DNA of 64,000 bases from Sphaerisporangium viridialbum (GCF_049674955.1 NZ_CP187232.1:434001-498000); one strand, 5' to 3'. Counted from the first letter of the stretch, positions 43,067-52,579 are shown. The notes: generated by a model from the sequence alone, not told the origin. Numbers and translations: made by a program.

Positions 43067-43408
43067 ATGACTGGGGACCGCGGTGCGGCCAGCGTGTGGG
43101 TTCTCGGGGTGATGGTGCTGATCTGGTTCCTGGCGGCGGCGTTCTTGCTCGTCGGGGCGGCCCGCACAGCGCACCATCGCGCCCAGTCGGCCGCTGATCT
43201 GAGTGCTCTGGCGGCTGCGGTTCAAGCTCTTGCCGCTCCCGAAAAGGCATGTCGGCGAGCTCGCGAGCTTGCGGAGGCGAACCAGGCTTCGATCAGGCGA
43301 TGCGTGGTTCGAGCCGGAGTCGTGGACGTGCGGGTCGCCGTCCGCTTGGTCCTTCCCGGGCTGGGCGAACGCTCCGCCGTCGCCGAGTCCCGGGCGGGGC
43401 CCCGCTGA
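43067..43408 (+). CDS. TadE-like protein of the helicase/secretion neighbourhood
   Basis: The 113-residue protein has DRGAASVWVLGVMVLIWFLAAAFLLVG at its N-terminus, a pseudopilin-type hydrophobic helix (Gly followed by AASVW rather than a TAE motif). A helical segment AHHRAQSAADLSALAAAVQ follows, with two cysteines at the end. This is the pattern of the small TadE-like protein that neighbours the DECH-box helicase in actinobacteria. It overlaps nothing, starting 20 bases after the previous gene, and is convergent with the helicase gene. Confidence 0.85.
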   Translation: MTGDRGAASVWVLGVMVLIWFLAAAFLLVGAARTAHHRAQSAADLSALAAAVQALAAPEKACRRARELAEANQASIRRCVVRAGVVDVRVAVRLVLPGLGERSAVAESRAGPR

Positions 43409-43499
43409 CCTTGTTCACCTGGGTGCGCGGGGCGGCACGGCACTACAGACGCTGTGGCCGGTGCTACAGCTTCAGCGTGTTGTCGGGATTGGCTGAAGA

Positions 43500-45836
43500 T
43501 CATTGACGTGCTTTCTCGGTGGCGGGGAGGAGGGTGGCCAGGAGGCGGAGGGCGCCTTGTTTGTCGAGTGGTTCGTTGCCGTTGCCGCATTTGGGGGACT
43601 GGATGCAGGAGGGGCAGCCTCGGTCGCACTCGCAGGAGGCGATGGCCTCGCGCGTGGCGGTGAGCCAGTCGAGGGCGCGCGCGTAGCCGCGTTCGGCGAA
43701 CCCGGCTCCGCCCTCGTGCCCGTCGTAGACGAAGACCGTGAGAAGCCCGGTGTCGAGGTGCAGTTCGGTGGACACGCCGCCGATGTCCCAGCGGTCGCAG
43801 GTGGCGAACAGCGGGAGCAGGCCGATGGAGGCGTGCTCGGCCGCGTGGGCCGCGCCGCCGAGGTCCAGGCCCTCGGCGAGGAGGGGGGCCAGGGCGTCGT
43901 CGGGCAGCGTCCACCACACGGCCCGCGTGCGCAGGGTGCGAGGTGGCAGGTCGAGGGGCTCGTCGCCGAGCACCTCCCCGGTCTGGACGCGGCGTTTCAG
44001 GAAGGAGACGACCTGCCGGGTCACCTCCACGGTGCCGAAGTGCAGCTCGCCCGGCCCGAAGGGGTGCGACCGCAGGGACTCCAGCACCGAGATCTCGGTG
44101 ACGTCCCTGGCGAAGGTGGAGTAGTCGGGCTCCGCGGCTGAGACCAGCGCGACACCGGCGTCCAGATCCAACAGTTCCACCAGATAGGTGTCCCCCATGT
44201 GGAGATGGACGGCGCCGGTGTGCACGGCGGTGTGGGCCGACGGCTCGTCGACGGTGCCGAGCAGCCGCCCCGTCGAGGACTCCACGACCTGTACGGGCGC
44301 TCCGCCCGAGCCCCTGATGTCGGCCAGGTTCGCTGCGCGCTCCCGGCGGGTCCAGAACCATCCCTGCGGGCGCCGCCGCAGCATGCCGCGCCCTACGAGG
44401 TCGTCGAGCACCCCTTCCGCCGACGGGCCGAACACGGCCAGGTCGGCCTCGGTCAGGGGGATCTCGGCCGCGGCCGCGCACAGGTGAGGCCCGAGGACGT
44501 ACGGATTGTCCGGATCGAGCACGATCGCCTCAACGGGCTGGCCGAAAAGGGCCTCCGGATGGTGGACGAGGTAGGTGTCCAGGGGGTCGTCGCGGGCGAT
44601 CAGCACCGCCAGGGCGTCCTGGCCGTCGCGGCCGGCGCGCCCGGCCTGCTGCCACAGCGAGGCCCGCGTGCCCGGCCATCCGGCGATGAGCACGGCGTCC
44701 AGCCCGGAGACGTCGATGCCGAGCTCCAGGGCGCTGGTCGTCGCCAGGCCCATGATCGAGCCCGATCGCAGCGCCTTCTCCAGCACGCGCCTGTCCTCGG
44801 CGAGGTACCCGGCACGGTAGGCCGCCACCCGGGCCGGGAGCTCGGGCGAGATCTCCTCCAGGTTGCCCCGGGCGATCAGCGAGACCGACTCGGCGGCGCG
44901 GCGGGACCGTACGAAGGCGAGGGTCCTCACGTCGTCGATCACCAGATCGGACAGCAGGTCGGCGGTCTCGGCCGTCACGGTGCGCCTGACCGGGGCGCCG
45001 CCCTCGCCCCGCAGGTCCGTCAGAGGCGGCTCCCACAGCGCGAACGTAGTGGAACCCCGGGGAGAGGCGTCCGTGGTCACCTCGGCCATCTCAAGGCCCG
45101 TCAGGCGCATCGCCGCAGCCGCGGGGTCGCTGACCGTAGCCGACACGAGGACGAACACGGGATCGGAGCCGTATTTCGCGCAGATCCGGCGCAGGCGGCG
45201 CACGATCTGGGCCACGTGCGAGCCGAACACGCCCCGGTATCCGTGGCACTCGTCCACGACCACCACCTTCAGCCGCCGCCAGAACGACGACCACGCCGAG
45301 TGGTGGGGCAGCATCGACCGGTGGAGCATGTCGGGGTTGGTCAGCACGTAGTTGGCGTGCCGGCGCACCCACTGGCGCTCCTCGGGCGGGGTGTCCCCGT
45401 CGTAGGTCGCGGCCCGGAGCTGCGCGAGCTTGAGATCTCTCAGCGCCCGCAACTGGTCGGCGGCGAGCGCCTTGGTCGGCGTGAGGTAGAGGACGGAACC
45501 CCCGGAGAGTATCTCCGAGACGGCCGGCACCAGGTAGGCCAGTGATTTTCCCGAGGCGGTGCCTGTGGCAATGATCACGTTTTGGCCACGGTGAACCAGC
45601 TCGGTGGCGGTCGCCTGGTGCTCCCAGAGTCCGTCCACGCCCTGATTTCGCAGACGGCTTACAAGAAGCTCGTCGACCCAGGCCGGCCAGCGCGCTTCGC
45701 CCGCCTGACGTGCGGGAACGTGCTCTATATGGGTGACACGTTCCCGGCGCGCGGGTGCCGCGAGCAGGCGCGAGAGTATCGGACCTGCTCGCCGTGAGGG
45801 TGAGGTAGTCGGAGTCACTGGTTTCCAGTTTGGCAT
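43500..45836 (-). CDS. DECH-box helicase with DUF1998, MrfA/YprA type
   Basis: The ~778-residue superfamily 2 helicase has Walker A ATGTASGKS, motif II VVVDECHGY (DECH), motif III LVSATVSD, and motif VI QQAGRAGRDGQ. The C-terminal domain carries four zinc-type cysteines in CECDRGCPSCIQSPKCGNG. This fits the MrfA/YprA family, which repairs mitomycin-type DNA damage in Bacillus. The start is uncertain: ATG 45836 (MPNWKP) or GTG 45818. It faces the Tad cluster tail to tail and BldG head to head, an order conserved in Streptomyces and mycobacteria. Confidence 0.9.
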   Translation of the reverse strand: MPNWKPVTPTTSPSRRAGPILSRLLAAPARRERVTHIEHVPARQAGEARWPAWVDELLVSRLRNQGVDGLWEHQATATELVHRGQNVIIATGTASGKSLAYLVPAVSEILSGGSVLYLTPTKALAADQLRALRDLKLAQLRAATYDGDTPPEERQWVRRHANYVLTNPDMLHRSMLPHHSAWSSFWRRLKVVVVDECHGYRGVFGSHVAQIVRRLRRICAKYGSDPVFVLVSATVSDPAAAAMRLTGLEMAEVTTDASPRGSTTFALWEPPLTDLRGEGGAPVRRTVTAETADLLSDLVIDDVRTLAFVRSRRAAESVSLIARGNLEEISPELPARVAAYRAGYLAEDRRVLEKALRSGSIMGLATTSALELGIDVSGLDAVLIAGWPGTRASLWQQAGRAGRDGQDALAVLIARDDPLDTYLVHHPEALFGQPVEAIVLDPDNPYVLGPHLCAAAAEIPLTEADLAVFGPSAEGVLDDLVGRGMLRRRPQGWFWTRRERAANLADIRGSGGAPVQVVESSTGRLLGTVDEPSAHTAVHTGAVHLHMGDTYLVELLDLDAGVALVSAAEPDYSTFARDVTEISVLESLRSHPFGPGELHFGTVEVTRQVVSFLKRRVQTGEVLGDEPLDLPPRTLRTRAVWWTLPDDALAPLLAEGLDLGGAAHAAEHASIGLLPLFATCDRWDIGGVSTELHLDTGLLTVFVYDGHEGGAGFAERGYARALDWLTATREAIASCECDRGCPSCIQSPKCGNGNEPLDKQGALRLLATLLPATEKARQ

Positions 45837-45991
45837 CTTGGGGGAGAGTCGCCCGGAGTCGTGATTTCGTATAGACACGAAGGCGGGGCGTGGTTGAATG
45901 CCGCGCGTCAGGGTATTGCGCGCTGGGACTTGGGGTCCCAGCATGTCAGACCCCTCGTCGTGGACTCAGCAGGCAAGGCGCTGGAGGATCT

Positions 45992-46342
45992 GTGGATCTG
46001 AAGTTGGACCACCACACTGAAGACCGACTCACCATCGTGGAAGTCGAGGGTGAGATCGACGTCTATACCGCGCCGAGGCTGCGTGAGCTGCTGATCGACC
46101 TGGTCAACAAGGGTAACTTCCACCTCCTCGTGAACATGGAGAAGGTGGACTTCCTGGATTCCACTGGACTTGGCGTCCTGGTCGGCGGGCTCAAGCGCGT
46201 TCGTGCGCACGACGGCTCCCTGGAGCTCGTCTGTACGCAGGAGCGCATCCTGAAGATCTTCCGGATCACCGGTCTCACCAAGGTCTTCGGGATTTACGCC
46301 TCGGTCGAAGAGGCCAAGGAAGCTCACGGCCGAGACAAGTAG
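45992..46342 (+). CDS. bldG: Anti-sigma factor antagonist BldG
   Basis: 116 residues from GTG 45992, preceded by GGAGG. The STAS domain has the phosphorylation site Ser 57 in VDFLDSTGLGVLVGGL, the same number as BldG of Streptomyces. Dephosphorylated, it binds anti-sigma partners and frees sigma factors needed for aerial growth and antibiotic production. The adjacent kinase/anti-sigma gene begins three bases after its stop. The position next to the helicase is the same as SCO3549-SCO3550. Confidence 0.95.
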   Translation: MDLKLDHHTEDRLTIVEVEGEIDVYTAPRLRELLIDLVNKGNFHLLVNMEKVDFLDSTGLGVLVGGLKRVRAHDGSLELVCTQERILKIFRITGLTKVFGIYASVEEAKEAHGRDK

Positions 46343-46344
46343 TC

Positions 46345-46818
46345 ATGGCCACCGTTGAGCTGACGTTCAGCGCACTTCCGGCTCACGTGCGCACGGCGCG
46401 GCTGGTCGCTACGGCCATCGCCCGCCGCACTGGGGTCGCGGAGGCGTTGCTGGACGAAGTGCGGCTCGCTGTGGGTGAGGCCTGCTCGCGGGCAGTGGAG
46501 GCACATCGCGTTCACTGCCCCGGCGAGCCGATCCGCATCGAGTTGTGCGACGAGTCGGGACGCTTCGAGGTCACGGTCACCGACTCGGCACCTAGTGACG
46601 ACCTGGAACAGGCGTACAAGGACGAGGAAGATGGGCCGCCAACCGCCGTCAACGGCACCGCGTTGGCCAGCCTGCTCCCCGCCGACACGCTGATGTCCGG
46701 GTTCGGCATCGCCGTCATCGCCGCGCTGGCCGATGACGTCGAGGTGTATCCGAGTGCGAAAGGATTGCGGATCAGGATGAGCTGGCCCGCGGCCACCACC
46801 GGCTTCGCCACCGCTTGA
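46345..46818 (+). CDS. RsbW-like anti-sigma factor (GHKL ATPase), BldG partner
   Basis: The 157-residue protein carries the GHKL ATP-binding fold: N-box-like LLDEVRLAVGEACSRAVEAH, a G1-like strand FEVTVTDSAPSDD, and G2-like LMSGFGIAVIAALADDVEV. The N box has Glu-Ala-Cys-Ser in place of the usual Glu-xx-xN, so kinase activity may be changed. It is co-transcribed with bldG and corresponds by position to SCO3548. Confidence 0.88.
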   Translation: MATVELTFSALPAHVRTARLVATAIARRTGVAEALLDEVRLAVGEACSRAVEAHRVHCPGEPIRIELCDESGRFEVTVTDSAPSDDLEQAYKDEEDGPPTAVNGTALASLLPADTLMSGFGIAVIAALADDVEVYPSAKGLRIRMSWPAATTGFATA

Positions 46819-47485
46819 AGCGTCTTCCAGGAGTAGCCGCCTGTGGCGGCCTCTTGGGCACGCGCTTGAAGTGACCGCCTGCGGCGATCATCCGCAGTGG
46901 CCGCCTGAAGGGCCACCCGCGGTGACCGCCTGAAGCGGCCGGATGCCCGCCCGACCAGCTCGGCCTACTCCCGAGCCAGGTCGGGTGCCTTCCTTCCGCC
47001 ACCCGATCCCCTCCAGCACCCCGATCGGGTTCAGCCTGCGCGGTGATCTTCCCGCGCGACCGGCTCGCCCGCAGGTGGGAGCGTCCATTCCCAAGTTCGA
47101 GGCGACCGCACGTCGCTTCGGTGCTGGGTTTCGGCATGTCCGCAGGTATATGGGCGCTAATAATTTGGCAATAAAGGGCTGTCCGTAATACGGACGTCGT
47201 CGCCGCCTGGGCAGGGAAAACCGCGTTGTTACTGGGCAAAGCCGCGCGGCTTACTGGACCAGTCCCTAATTGGCTTGCTGAAGAGGCTTCATATCTCGCG
47301 CGTGCCTGCGTAGACTCCCCGCACCGGCCAAGGTTTTGTCCCCGCAGATCGACGTCGCCCTGCGGGAAGGTCTGCGGACGTTACCGGAAGCGGCACTGCC
47401 AATCCAGCTCGGATGCGCGCCGCCCCCCGACTGACTTCGCAGCGCGGTTCGGGCTTGGACCTACCCGTCTGGCCGAGGAGGACGG
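46819..47485. other. Intergenic region with short repeats and a palindrome, before hppA
   Basis: No gene is credible in these 667 bases. CCGCCTG occurs at 46837, 46875, 46901 and 46926, each in a small imperfect hairpin next to TGAAG. At 47181-47195 GTCCGTA-A-TACGGAC is a perfect 7-base palindrome in unusually AT-rich surroundings (47145-47195), a likely operator or promoter element upstream of the pyrophosphatase gene. Confidence 0.55.
47181..47195. promoter_or_regulatory. Palindrome in AT-rich sequence upstream of hppA
   Basis: GTCCGTA and TACGGAC flank a single A, 290 bases before the hppA start. It could be an operator or a short hairpin. The preceding 40 bases, including TAATAATTTGGCAATAAAG, are the most AT-rich in the area. 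Confidence 0.45.
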
Positions 47486-49822
47486 ATGTCTAGGCTCTAT
47501 CTCGCCGCTGACGACGCCGCAGCGGTATCCCTTAGTGGTTCCCATCTCACGATCGTGATCGTGGTGGCCGCGGTGGCGCTGCTCGCGCTCGCCGTCGCCG
47601 GTGGTCTCGTTAGAGAGGTGCTCGCTGCCGGTCAAGGCACCGAGCGAATGCAGAACATCTCGCGAGCCGTACAGGAAGGCGCCGCCGCGTATCTCACGCG
47701 GCAGTTCCGGACGCTTGCGATCTTTGTAGTGATCATCCCGTTCCTGCTCTTCCTGCTGCCCGCGGAGACGACCGGCGTGGCCATCGGCCGCTCGGTGTTC
47801 TTCGTGGTCGGCGCGGTGTTCTCCGCGTTGACCGGGTTCATGGGCATGTGGCTGGCCGTGCGCGGCAACGTCCGCGTCGCCGCCGCCGCCCGTGACGCCG
47901 GTGAGAAGGTCGCGATGCGCATCGCCTTCCGCACCGGCGGCGTGGCCGGCATGTTCACCGTCGGGCTCGGCCTGCTGGGCGCCGCGATCGTGGTGTTCGT
48001 CTACAAGGGCGACGCCCCGAGCGTTCTTGAGGGCTTCGGCTTCGGCGCGGCGCTGCTCGCGATGTTCATGCGAGTCGGCGGCGGCATCTTCACCAAGGCC
48101 GCCGACGTGGGCGCCGACCTGGTCGGCAAGGTCGAGCAGGGCATCCCCGAGGACGACCCGCGCAACGCCGCCACCATCGCCGACAACGTGGGCGACAACG
48201 TCGGCGACTGCGCCGGCATGGCGGCCGACCTGTTCGAGTCCTACGCGGTCATGCTGGTCGCGAGCCTCATCCTGGGCAAGGCCGCCTTCGGCACCGAGGG
48301 CCTGGTGTTCCCGCTGATCGTTCCCATGATCGGTGTGCTCACCGCGATCATCGGCATCTTCGCCACCGCTCCCCGGAGCGGCGACCGCAACGGCATGGCG
48401 GCGATCAACCGCGGCTTCTTCATCTCAGCGGCGATCTCGGCCGTCCTGGTCGCGGTGGCGGCGTTCGCCTACCTGCCGAGCTCCTTCTCCCAGCTGACCG
48501 ACGTCAGCCCCAGCATCGCCGGGCTCAACTCCGACCCGCGCCTGATCGCGATCGGCGCGGTGCTGATCGGCCTGGTGCTGGCGAGCGCGATCCAGGTGCT
48601 CACCGGCTACTTCACCGAGACGAACCGCCGCCCGGTCAAGGACATCGGCGAGAGCTCGCTGACCGGTCCGGCCACCGTCATCCTGTCCGGCATCGCCGTC
48701 GGCCTGGAGTCGGCCGTCTACTCCGCGCTGCTCATCGGTGGTGCGGTGTACGGGGCGTTCCTGCTGGGCTTCGGCAACGTGACCGTGGCGCTGTTCGCGG
48801 TCGCCCTGGCCGGTACGGGCCTGCTCACCACCGTCGGCGTGATCGTGTCCATGGACACCTTCGGCCCGGTCTCCGACAACGCCCAGGGCATCGCCGAGAT
48901 GTCCGGCGACGTCGAGGGCGAGGGTGCCCGCATCCTCACCTCCCTCGACGCGGTGGGCAACACCACCAAGGCGATCACCAAGGGCATCGCGATCGCGACG
49001 GCCGTGCTCGCCGCGACCGCGCTGTTCGGGTCGTTCCGCACGGCGGTCGAGCTCGAACTGGCCAAGGCGAGCGCCGGGGTCAAGGAGGCGCTGGGCTCGT
49101 TCAGCTCCTTCAGCCTCAGCGTCGACTCGCCGAACGTGCTCGTCGGCCTGATCATCGGCGCCGCGGTGGTGTTCCTGTTCTCCGGGCTCGCCATCAGCGC
49201 CGTGGGCCGTGCGGCCGGGCGGGTCGTCTTCGAGGTGCGCGAGCAGTTCCGCACCAAGCCGGGCATCATGGCCGGCACCGAGCTGCCCGACTACGGCCGC
49301 GTGGTCGACATCTGCACCCGCGACTCGCTGCGCGAGCTGGCCACGCCCGGCCTGCTCGCCGTCATGACGCCGATCGCCGTCGGCTTCGCCCTCGGGTACG
49401 CGCCGCTCGGCGCCTACCTCGCGGGCGCGATCGCCTGCGGCACGCTGATGGCGGTGTTCCTGGCCAACTCCGGTGGCGCCTGGGACAACGCCAAGAAGCT
49501 CGTCGAGGACGGCCACCACGGAGGCAAGGGTTCGCCCGCGCACGAGGCGACGATCATCGGTGACACCGTCGGAGACCCGTTCAAGGACACCGCGGGCCCG
49601 GCGATCAACCCGCTGATCAAGGTCATGAACCTCGTGGCCCTGCTCATCGCCCCCGCCGTCGTGACCTACGCCGACAACGCTGTGCTGCGCATCGGCGTCA
49701 CGGTGGTCGCGGTCGTGATCGTCGTCGGTGCCATCGTCGTCTCCAAGCGGCGCTCGAACAGCATCGCCCCGGCCAACGGCGACGAGAGCGAGAAGGTCGA
49801 GACCGAGAAGGTGTCGAGCTGA
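47486..49822 (+). CDS. hppA: Proton-pumping membrane pyrophosphatase, K+-independent
   Basis: The 778-residue protein has about 16 transmembrane helices. The pyrophosphate site is intact: DVGADLVGKVEQGIPEDDPR, then ADNVGDNVGDCAGMAADLF, and the later GGAWDNAKKLVEDG and GDTVGDPFKDTAGPAINPL. The sequence GNTTKAITKG puts Lys and Thr at the two positions that distinguish K+-independent H+ pumps from K+-dependent ones (Ala and Gly). It couples pyrophosphate hydrolysis to proton export. GAGGAGGACGG precedes ATG 47486. Confidence 0.95.
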   Translation: MSRLYLAADDAAAVSLSGSHLTIVIVVAAVALLALAVAGGLVREVLAAGQGTERMQNISRAVQEGAAAYLTRQFRTLAIFVVIIPFLLFLLPAETTGVAIGRSVFFVVGAVFSALTGFMGMWLAVRGNVRVAAAARDAGEKVAMRIAFRTGGVAGMFTVGLGLLGAAIVVFVYKGDAPSVLEGFGFGAALLAMFMRVGGGIFTKAADVGADLVGKVEQGIPEDDPRNAATIADNVGDNVGDCAGMAADLFESYAVMLVASLILGKAAFGTEGLVFPLIVPMIGVLTAIIGIFATAPRSGDRNGMAAINRGFFISAAISAVLVAVAAFAYLPSSFSQLTDVSPSIAGLNSDPRLIAIGAVLIGLVLASAIQVLTGYFTETNRRPVKDIGESSLTGPATVILSGIAVGLESAVYSALLIGGAVYGAFLLGFGNVTVALFAVALAGTGLLTTVGVIVSMDTFGPVSDNAQGIAEMSGDVEGEGARILTSLDAVGNTTKAITKGIAIATAVLAATALFGSFRTAVELELAKASAGVKEALGSFSSFSLSVDSPNVLVGLIIGAAVVFLFSGLAISAVGRAAGRVVFEVREQFRTKPGIMAGTELPDYGRVVDICTRDSLRELATPGLLAVMTPIAVGFALGYAPLGAYLAGAIACGTLMAVFLANSGGAWDNAKKLVEDGHHGGKGSPAHEATIIGDTVGDPFKDTAGPAINPLIKVMNLVALLIAPAVVTYADNAVLRIGVTVVAVVIVVGAIVVSKRRSNSIAPANGDESEKVETEKVSS

Positions 49823-49865
49823 CCTCACCCTGGCGCCGGCGACAGGGCGCCTGGTAGGTCAAGAA

Positions 49866-49902
49866 CGTACGGCTACCGCCCGATCAGGGCGGTAGCCGTA
49901 CG
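49866..49902. terminator. Strong terminator after hppA
   Basis: CGTACGGCTACCGCCC and GGGCGGTAGCCGTACG pair perfectly over 16 bases around GATCA, 44 bases past the hppA stop and 24 bases before the next gene. Confidence 0.9.
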
Positions 49903-49925
49903 CGTGTAATGGGATAGTTGGGGGA

Positions 49926-50414
49926 GTGAACACGCTCATCGTCCTCCGACATGCCAAGGCCGCCCACGTGCCCGGGCTCGCCGACAGGGAACGTCCCCTG
50001 ACCGATCGCGGCGAGCGGGACGCCGGGCGGGCGGGGGAGACTTTGCGGCAGATGGGCCTGTCGCCCGATCTGGTGCTGTGCTCGCCGTCCACGAGGACCA
50101 GGCAGACCGCCGAGCTGGCCCTGGCGGGTCTTGCCCCGGACGCCCCGGTGCACCTGGAAAGCGAGATCTACGAGGCGTATCCCGACGAGCTGCTGGAGCT
50201 CATCGGCCGCACCGACGACGAGGTGTCGACGCTCCTGCTGGTCGGGCACAACCCCGGCGTGCACGAGTTGATCTTGAACCTCACCCTCTCGCACGACGAC
50301 GAGGGCTTCCCGCCCGGTGCCTTCGCCGTGCTGGAGACGGGAGCCTGGGCGGACCTCGGCCCGGGCGACGGGCGCCTGGTCAGCCGCTGGAACCCGAAGG
50401 ATCACCCAGCGTAG
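49926..50414 (+). CDS. SixA-like histidine phosphatase
   Basis: The 162-residue protein has the phosphohistidine motif LIVLRHAKAAHVPG at the N-terminus, TDRGERDAGRAGE, SPSTRTRQTAELAL and the second catalytic His in LLLVGHNPGVHELI. It belongs to the SixA branch of the histidine phosphatase superfamily, which removes phosphate from phosphohistidine or small substrates. GTG 49926 follows GGGGGA. The 3' end overlaps serB by 35 bases, tail to tail. Confidence 0.88.
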   Translation: MNTLIVLRHAKAAHVPGLADRERPLTDRGERDAGRAGETLRQMGLSPDLVLCSPSTRTRQTAELALAGLAPDAPVHLESEIYEAYPDELLELIGRTDDEVSTLLLVGHNPGVHELILNLTLSHDDEGFPPGAFAVLETGAWADLGPGDGRLVSRWNPKDHPA

Positions 50415-51636
50415 GCGAGGTCTGCGGCGGCAGGGCGTCCTCGGCGTCGGCGGCCTCTACCTCCTCGCGCGAGATGCCGAGCAGGTAAAGGATCGCGTCC
50501 AGGTACGGCACGTTCACCGCCGCGTCGGCGGCCTGGCGCAGCACCGGCTTGGCGTTGAAGGCGACGCCCAGCCCCGCGGCGGCGATCATGTCGAGGTCGT
50601 TCGCGCCGTCGCCGATCGCCACGGTCTGGCTGATGGGGATGCCCGCCTGCTTGGCGAACCGCTCAAGGGCGCGCGCCTTGCCGGGCCGGTCGACGATCTC
50701 CCCGGTCACGCGGCCGGTGAGCTTGCCGTCCACCACCTCAAGGGTGTTGGCGGCGGAGTAGTCGATGCCGAGCTCGGAGACCAGCGAGTCGGTGATCTGG
50801 GTGAAGCCGCCGCTGACGATGGCGAAGCGGTAGTCGAGCCGCTTCAGGGTGCGCACCAGGGTGCGGGCGCCCGGGGTGAGCACGACCTCCTTGCGGACGA
50901 GGTCGAAGACGCTCTCAGGGAGCCCTTCGAGCAGCGCGACCCGCTCGCGCAGGGACGCCGCGAAGTCCAGCTCGCCGCGCATGGCCGACGTGGTGATCTT
51001 CTCCACCTCGTCCATGCAGCCCGCGTGGCGGGCCAGCAGCTCGATCACCTCGGCCTGGATGAGCGTGGAGTCGACGTCCATCACGATCAGCCGCTTGGCC
51101 CTGCGGTGGAGGCCCGAGCGCTGCACCGCGACGTCGACCTGCTGGAGGACGGCCTCGGCGGTGAGCTCGGCGCGCAGGGCGGCGGAGTCGGCCCCGGAGA
51201 TCGCCAGCTCGATGCACGTGACCGGCAGGTGCGCCAGCCGTTCGATGCGGTCGATGTTGGCCCCCGCCGCGGCGATGCGGCCCGCGATGCCGGCCATGGC
51301 GGCCGGTTGCAGGGGGTTGCCGAGGACGGTCACGTGGAGGCGCCCCCGGCGGCGCTTCTCCTTGAGGTCGGTGCCCGTGGTGAGCTCGACCTCCATGCCG
51401 AGGTCCTCCGCGACGCGCTCCACGGCGGCCCACATGGCGCCGAGCGTGCCGCCTGTGCCGGTCGGGGGCCCGCCGGCGTACGAGACGAGTACGCCGAGGA
51501 TCAACCGGCCGCGGATGACGACCTGCTCGACATCGGCGACGTTGACGGGAAAGGAGGCCAGCACGGTGAACAACCTGGATGTCACTCCAGGCCGGTCGGG
51601 GCCGGTCAGCGTGATCAAAAGCGTGCGCTGCTTCAT
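50380..51636 (-). CDS. serB: Phosphoserine phosphatase with ACT domains
   Basis: 418 residues from ATG 51636. Two ACT-like regulatory segments (ITLTGPDRPGVTSRLF and LHVTVLGNPLQPAAMAGIA) occupy the first ~170 residues. The HAD catalytic domain follows: DVDST with nucleophile Asp 187, IVSGGFTQI, and GDGANDLDMI. It hydrolyses phosphoserine in the last step of serine synthesis and is probably inhibited by serine. A longer open frame to 51825 overlaps non-family sequence. No strong ribosome site is visible. Confidence 0.93.
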   Translation of the reverse strand: MKQRTLLITLTGPDRPGVTSRLFTVLASFPVNVADVEQVVIRGRLILGVLVSYAGGPPTGTGGTLGAMWAAVERVAEDLGMEVELTTGTDLKEKRRRGRLHVTVLGNPLQPAAMAGIAGRIAAAGANIDRIERLAHLPVTCIELAISGADSAALRAELTAEAVLQQVDVAVQRSGLHRRAKRLIVMDVDSTLIQAEVIELLARHAGCMDEVEKITTSAMRGELDFAASLRERVALLEGLPESVFDLVRKEVVLTPGARTLVRTLKRLDYRFAIVSGGFTQITDSLVSELGIDYSAANTLEVVDGKLTGRVTGEIVDRPGKARALERFAKQAGIPISQTVAIGDGANDLDMIAAAGLGVAFNAKPVLRQAADAAVNVPYLDAILYLLGISREEVEAADAEDALPPQTSPTLGDPSGSSG

Positions 51637-51748
51637 CGCGGACAACGCTACCGACCGCTCAGAGTGAGCGTGCAAGCGGTTCACCATACGGACGGGAGAT
51701 GGCCATCTGCCCATGTCTTCATGGGTGTGCCACATGAGGAGGCATGCC

Positions 51749-52579
51749 ATGACCCAGGCTTTTGCCCATCCCGTCCACGGCGGAAGCGGCGCCGGTGCCC
51801 TCACGGACACCGCCGGTGCTTTCACGGCCCCCGGCCCCGGCCCCCGTGCCCGTCTCGACGATCGAGTCCTCGCCGACGCGCGCGGCCGCTACACCGTGGG
51901 ACTCGCCAGGACCGCCGCCGACATGCGGGCGGCCCAGCGGCTCCGCTACGAGGTCTTCGCCGAGGAGATGGGGGCCCAGCTTGACTCCCCGATCTCCGGG
52001 CTGGACGTCGACCGGTTCGACACCTACTGCGACCACCTGCTGGTGCGCTCCGGCGACACGGTGGTCGGGACCTATCGGATGCTGGCGCCGGGCCGGGCCG
52101 ACCGGCTCTACTCCGACAGCGAGTTCGACCTGTCCGCGCTGGCGGGCATCCGCGGGGGCATGGTCGAGGTGGGGCGTACGTGCGTGCACCCCGACCATCG
52201 CGGTGGGGCGGTCGTCGGGCTGATGTGGGCCGGCATCGCCCGGTACATGGTCAGCGAGGGCTACACCTGGCTAGGGGGATGCTGCTCGATCCCGCTGGAC
52301 GACGGCGGGGCGACCGCCGCGGGCGTACTGGACAGGATCCCCCTCGGGCCCGAGGAGTACCGCGTGACGCCGCGCAACCCCTGGTCCGGCGAGGGTGTGC
52401 CGCGACCGGATGAGTTCGTGATGCCGAAGCTGCTGCGCGGCTACCTGAGGCTCGGCTCGTGGATCTGTGGCGCTCCCGCGCACGACCCGGCCTTCGGCAC
52501 GGCGGACTTCTTCGTCCTGCTCTCGCTGGCCAACATCGACACCCGGTACCTGCGGCACTTCCTCGGGGTGACGGCATGA
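51749..52579 (+). CDS. GNAT-type N-acyltransferase, OlsB-like
   Basis: 276 residues from ATG 51749, after GAGGAGG. The core YTVGLARTAADMRAAQRLRYEVF, then TYCDHLLVR, GTYRML and VEVGRTCVHPDHRGGAVVGLMW is the hemolysin/OlsB acyltransferase pattern. OlsB transfers a 3-hydroxy fatty acid from acyl carrier protein to the amino group of ornithine. The next gene, coupled by ATGA, is an OlsA-like O-acyltransferase, so the pair probably makes an ornithine-type or other amino-acid lipid. The amino-acid specificity is not shown. Confidence 0.85.
   Translation: MTQAFAHPVHGGSGAGALTDTAGAFTAPGPGPRARLDDRVLADARGRYTVGLARTAADMRAAQRLRYEVFAEEMGAQLDSPISGLDVDRFDTYCDHLLVRSGDTVVGTYRMLAPGRADRLYSDSEFDLSALAGIRGGMVEVGRTCVHPDHRGGAVVGLMWAGIARYMVSEGYTWLGGCCSIPLDDGGATAAGVLDRIPLGPEEYRVTPRNPWSGEGVPRPDEFVMPKLLRGYLRLGSWICGAPAHDPAFGTADFFVLLSLANIDTRYLRHFLGVTA

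Noticed and set aside
46819..47485. Riboswitch upstream of the pyrophosphatase gene
   Set aside because: Short hairpins are present but none matches a known riboswitch architecture that I can recognise.
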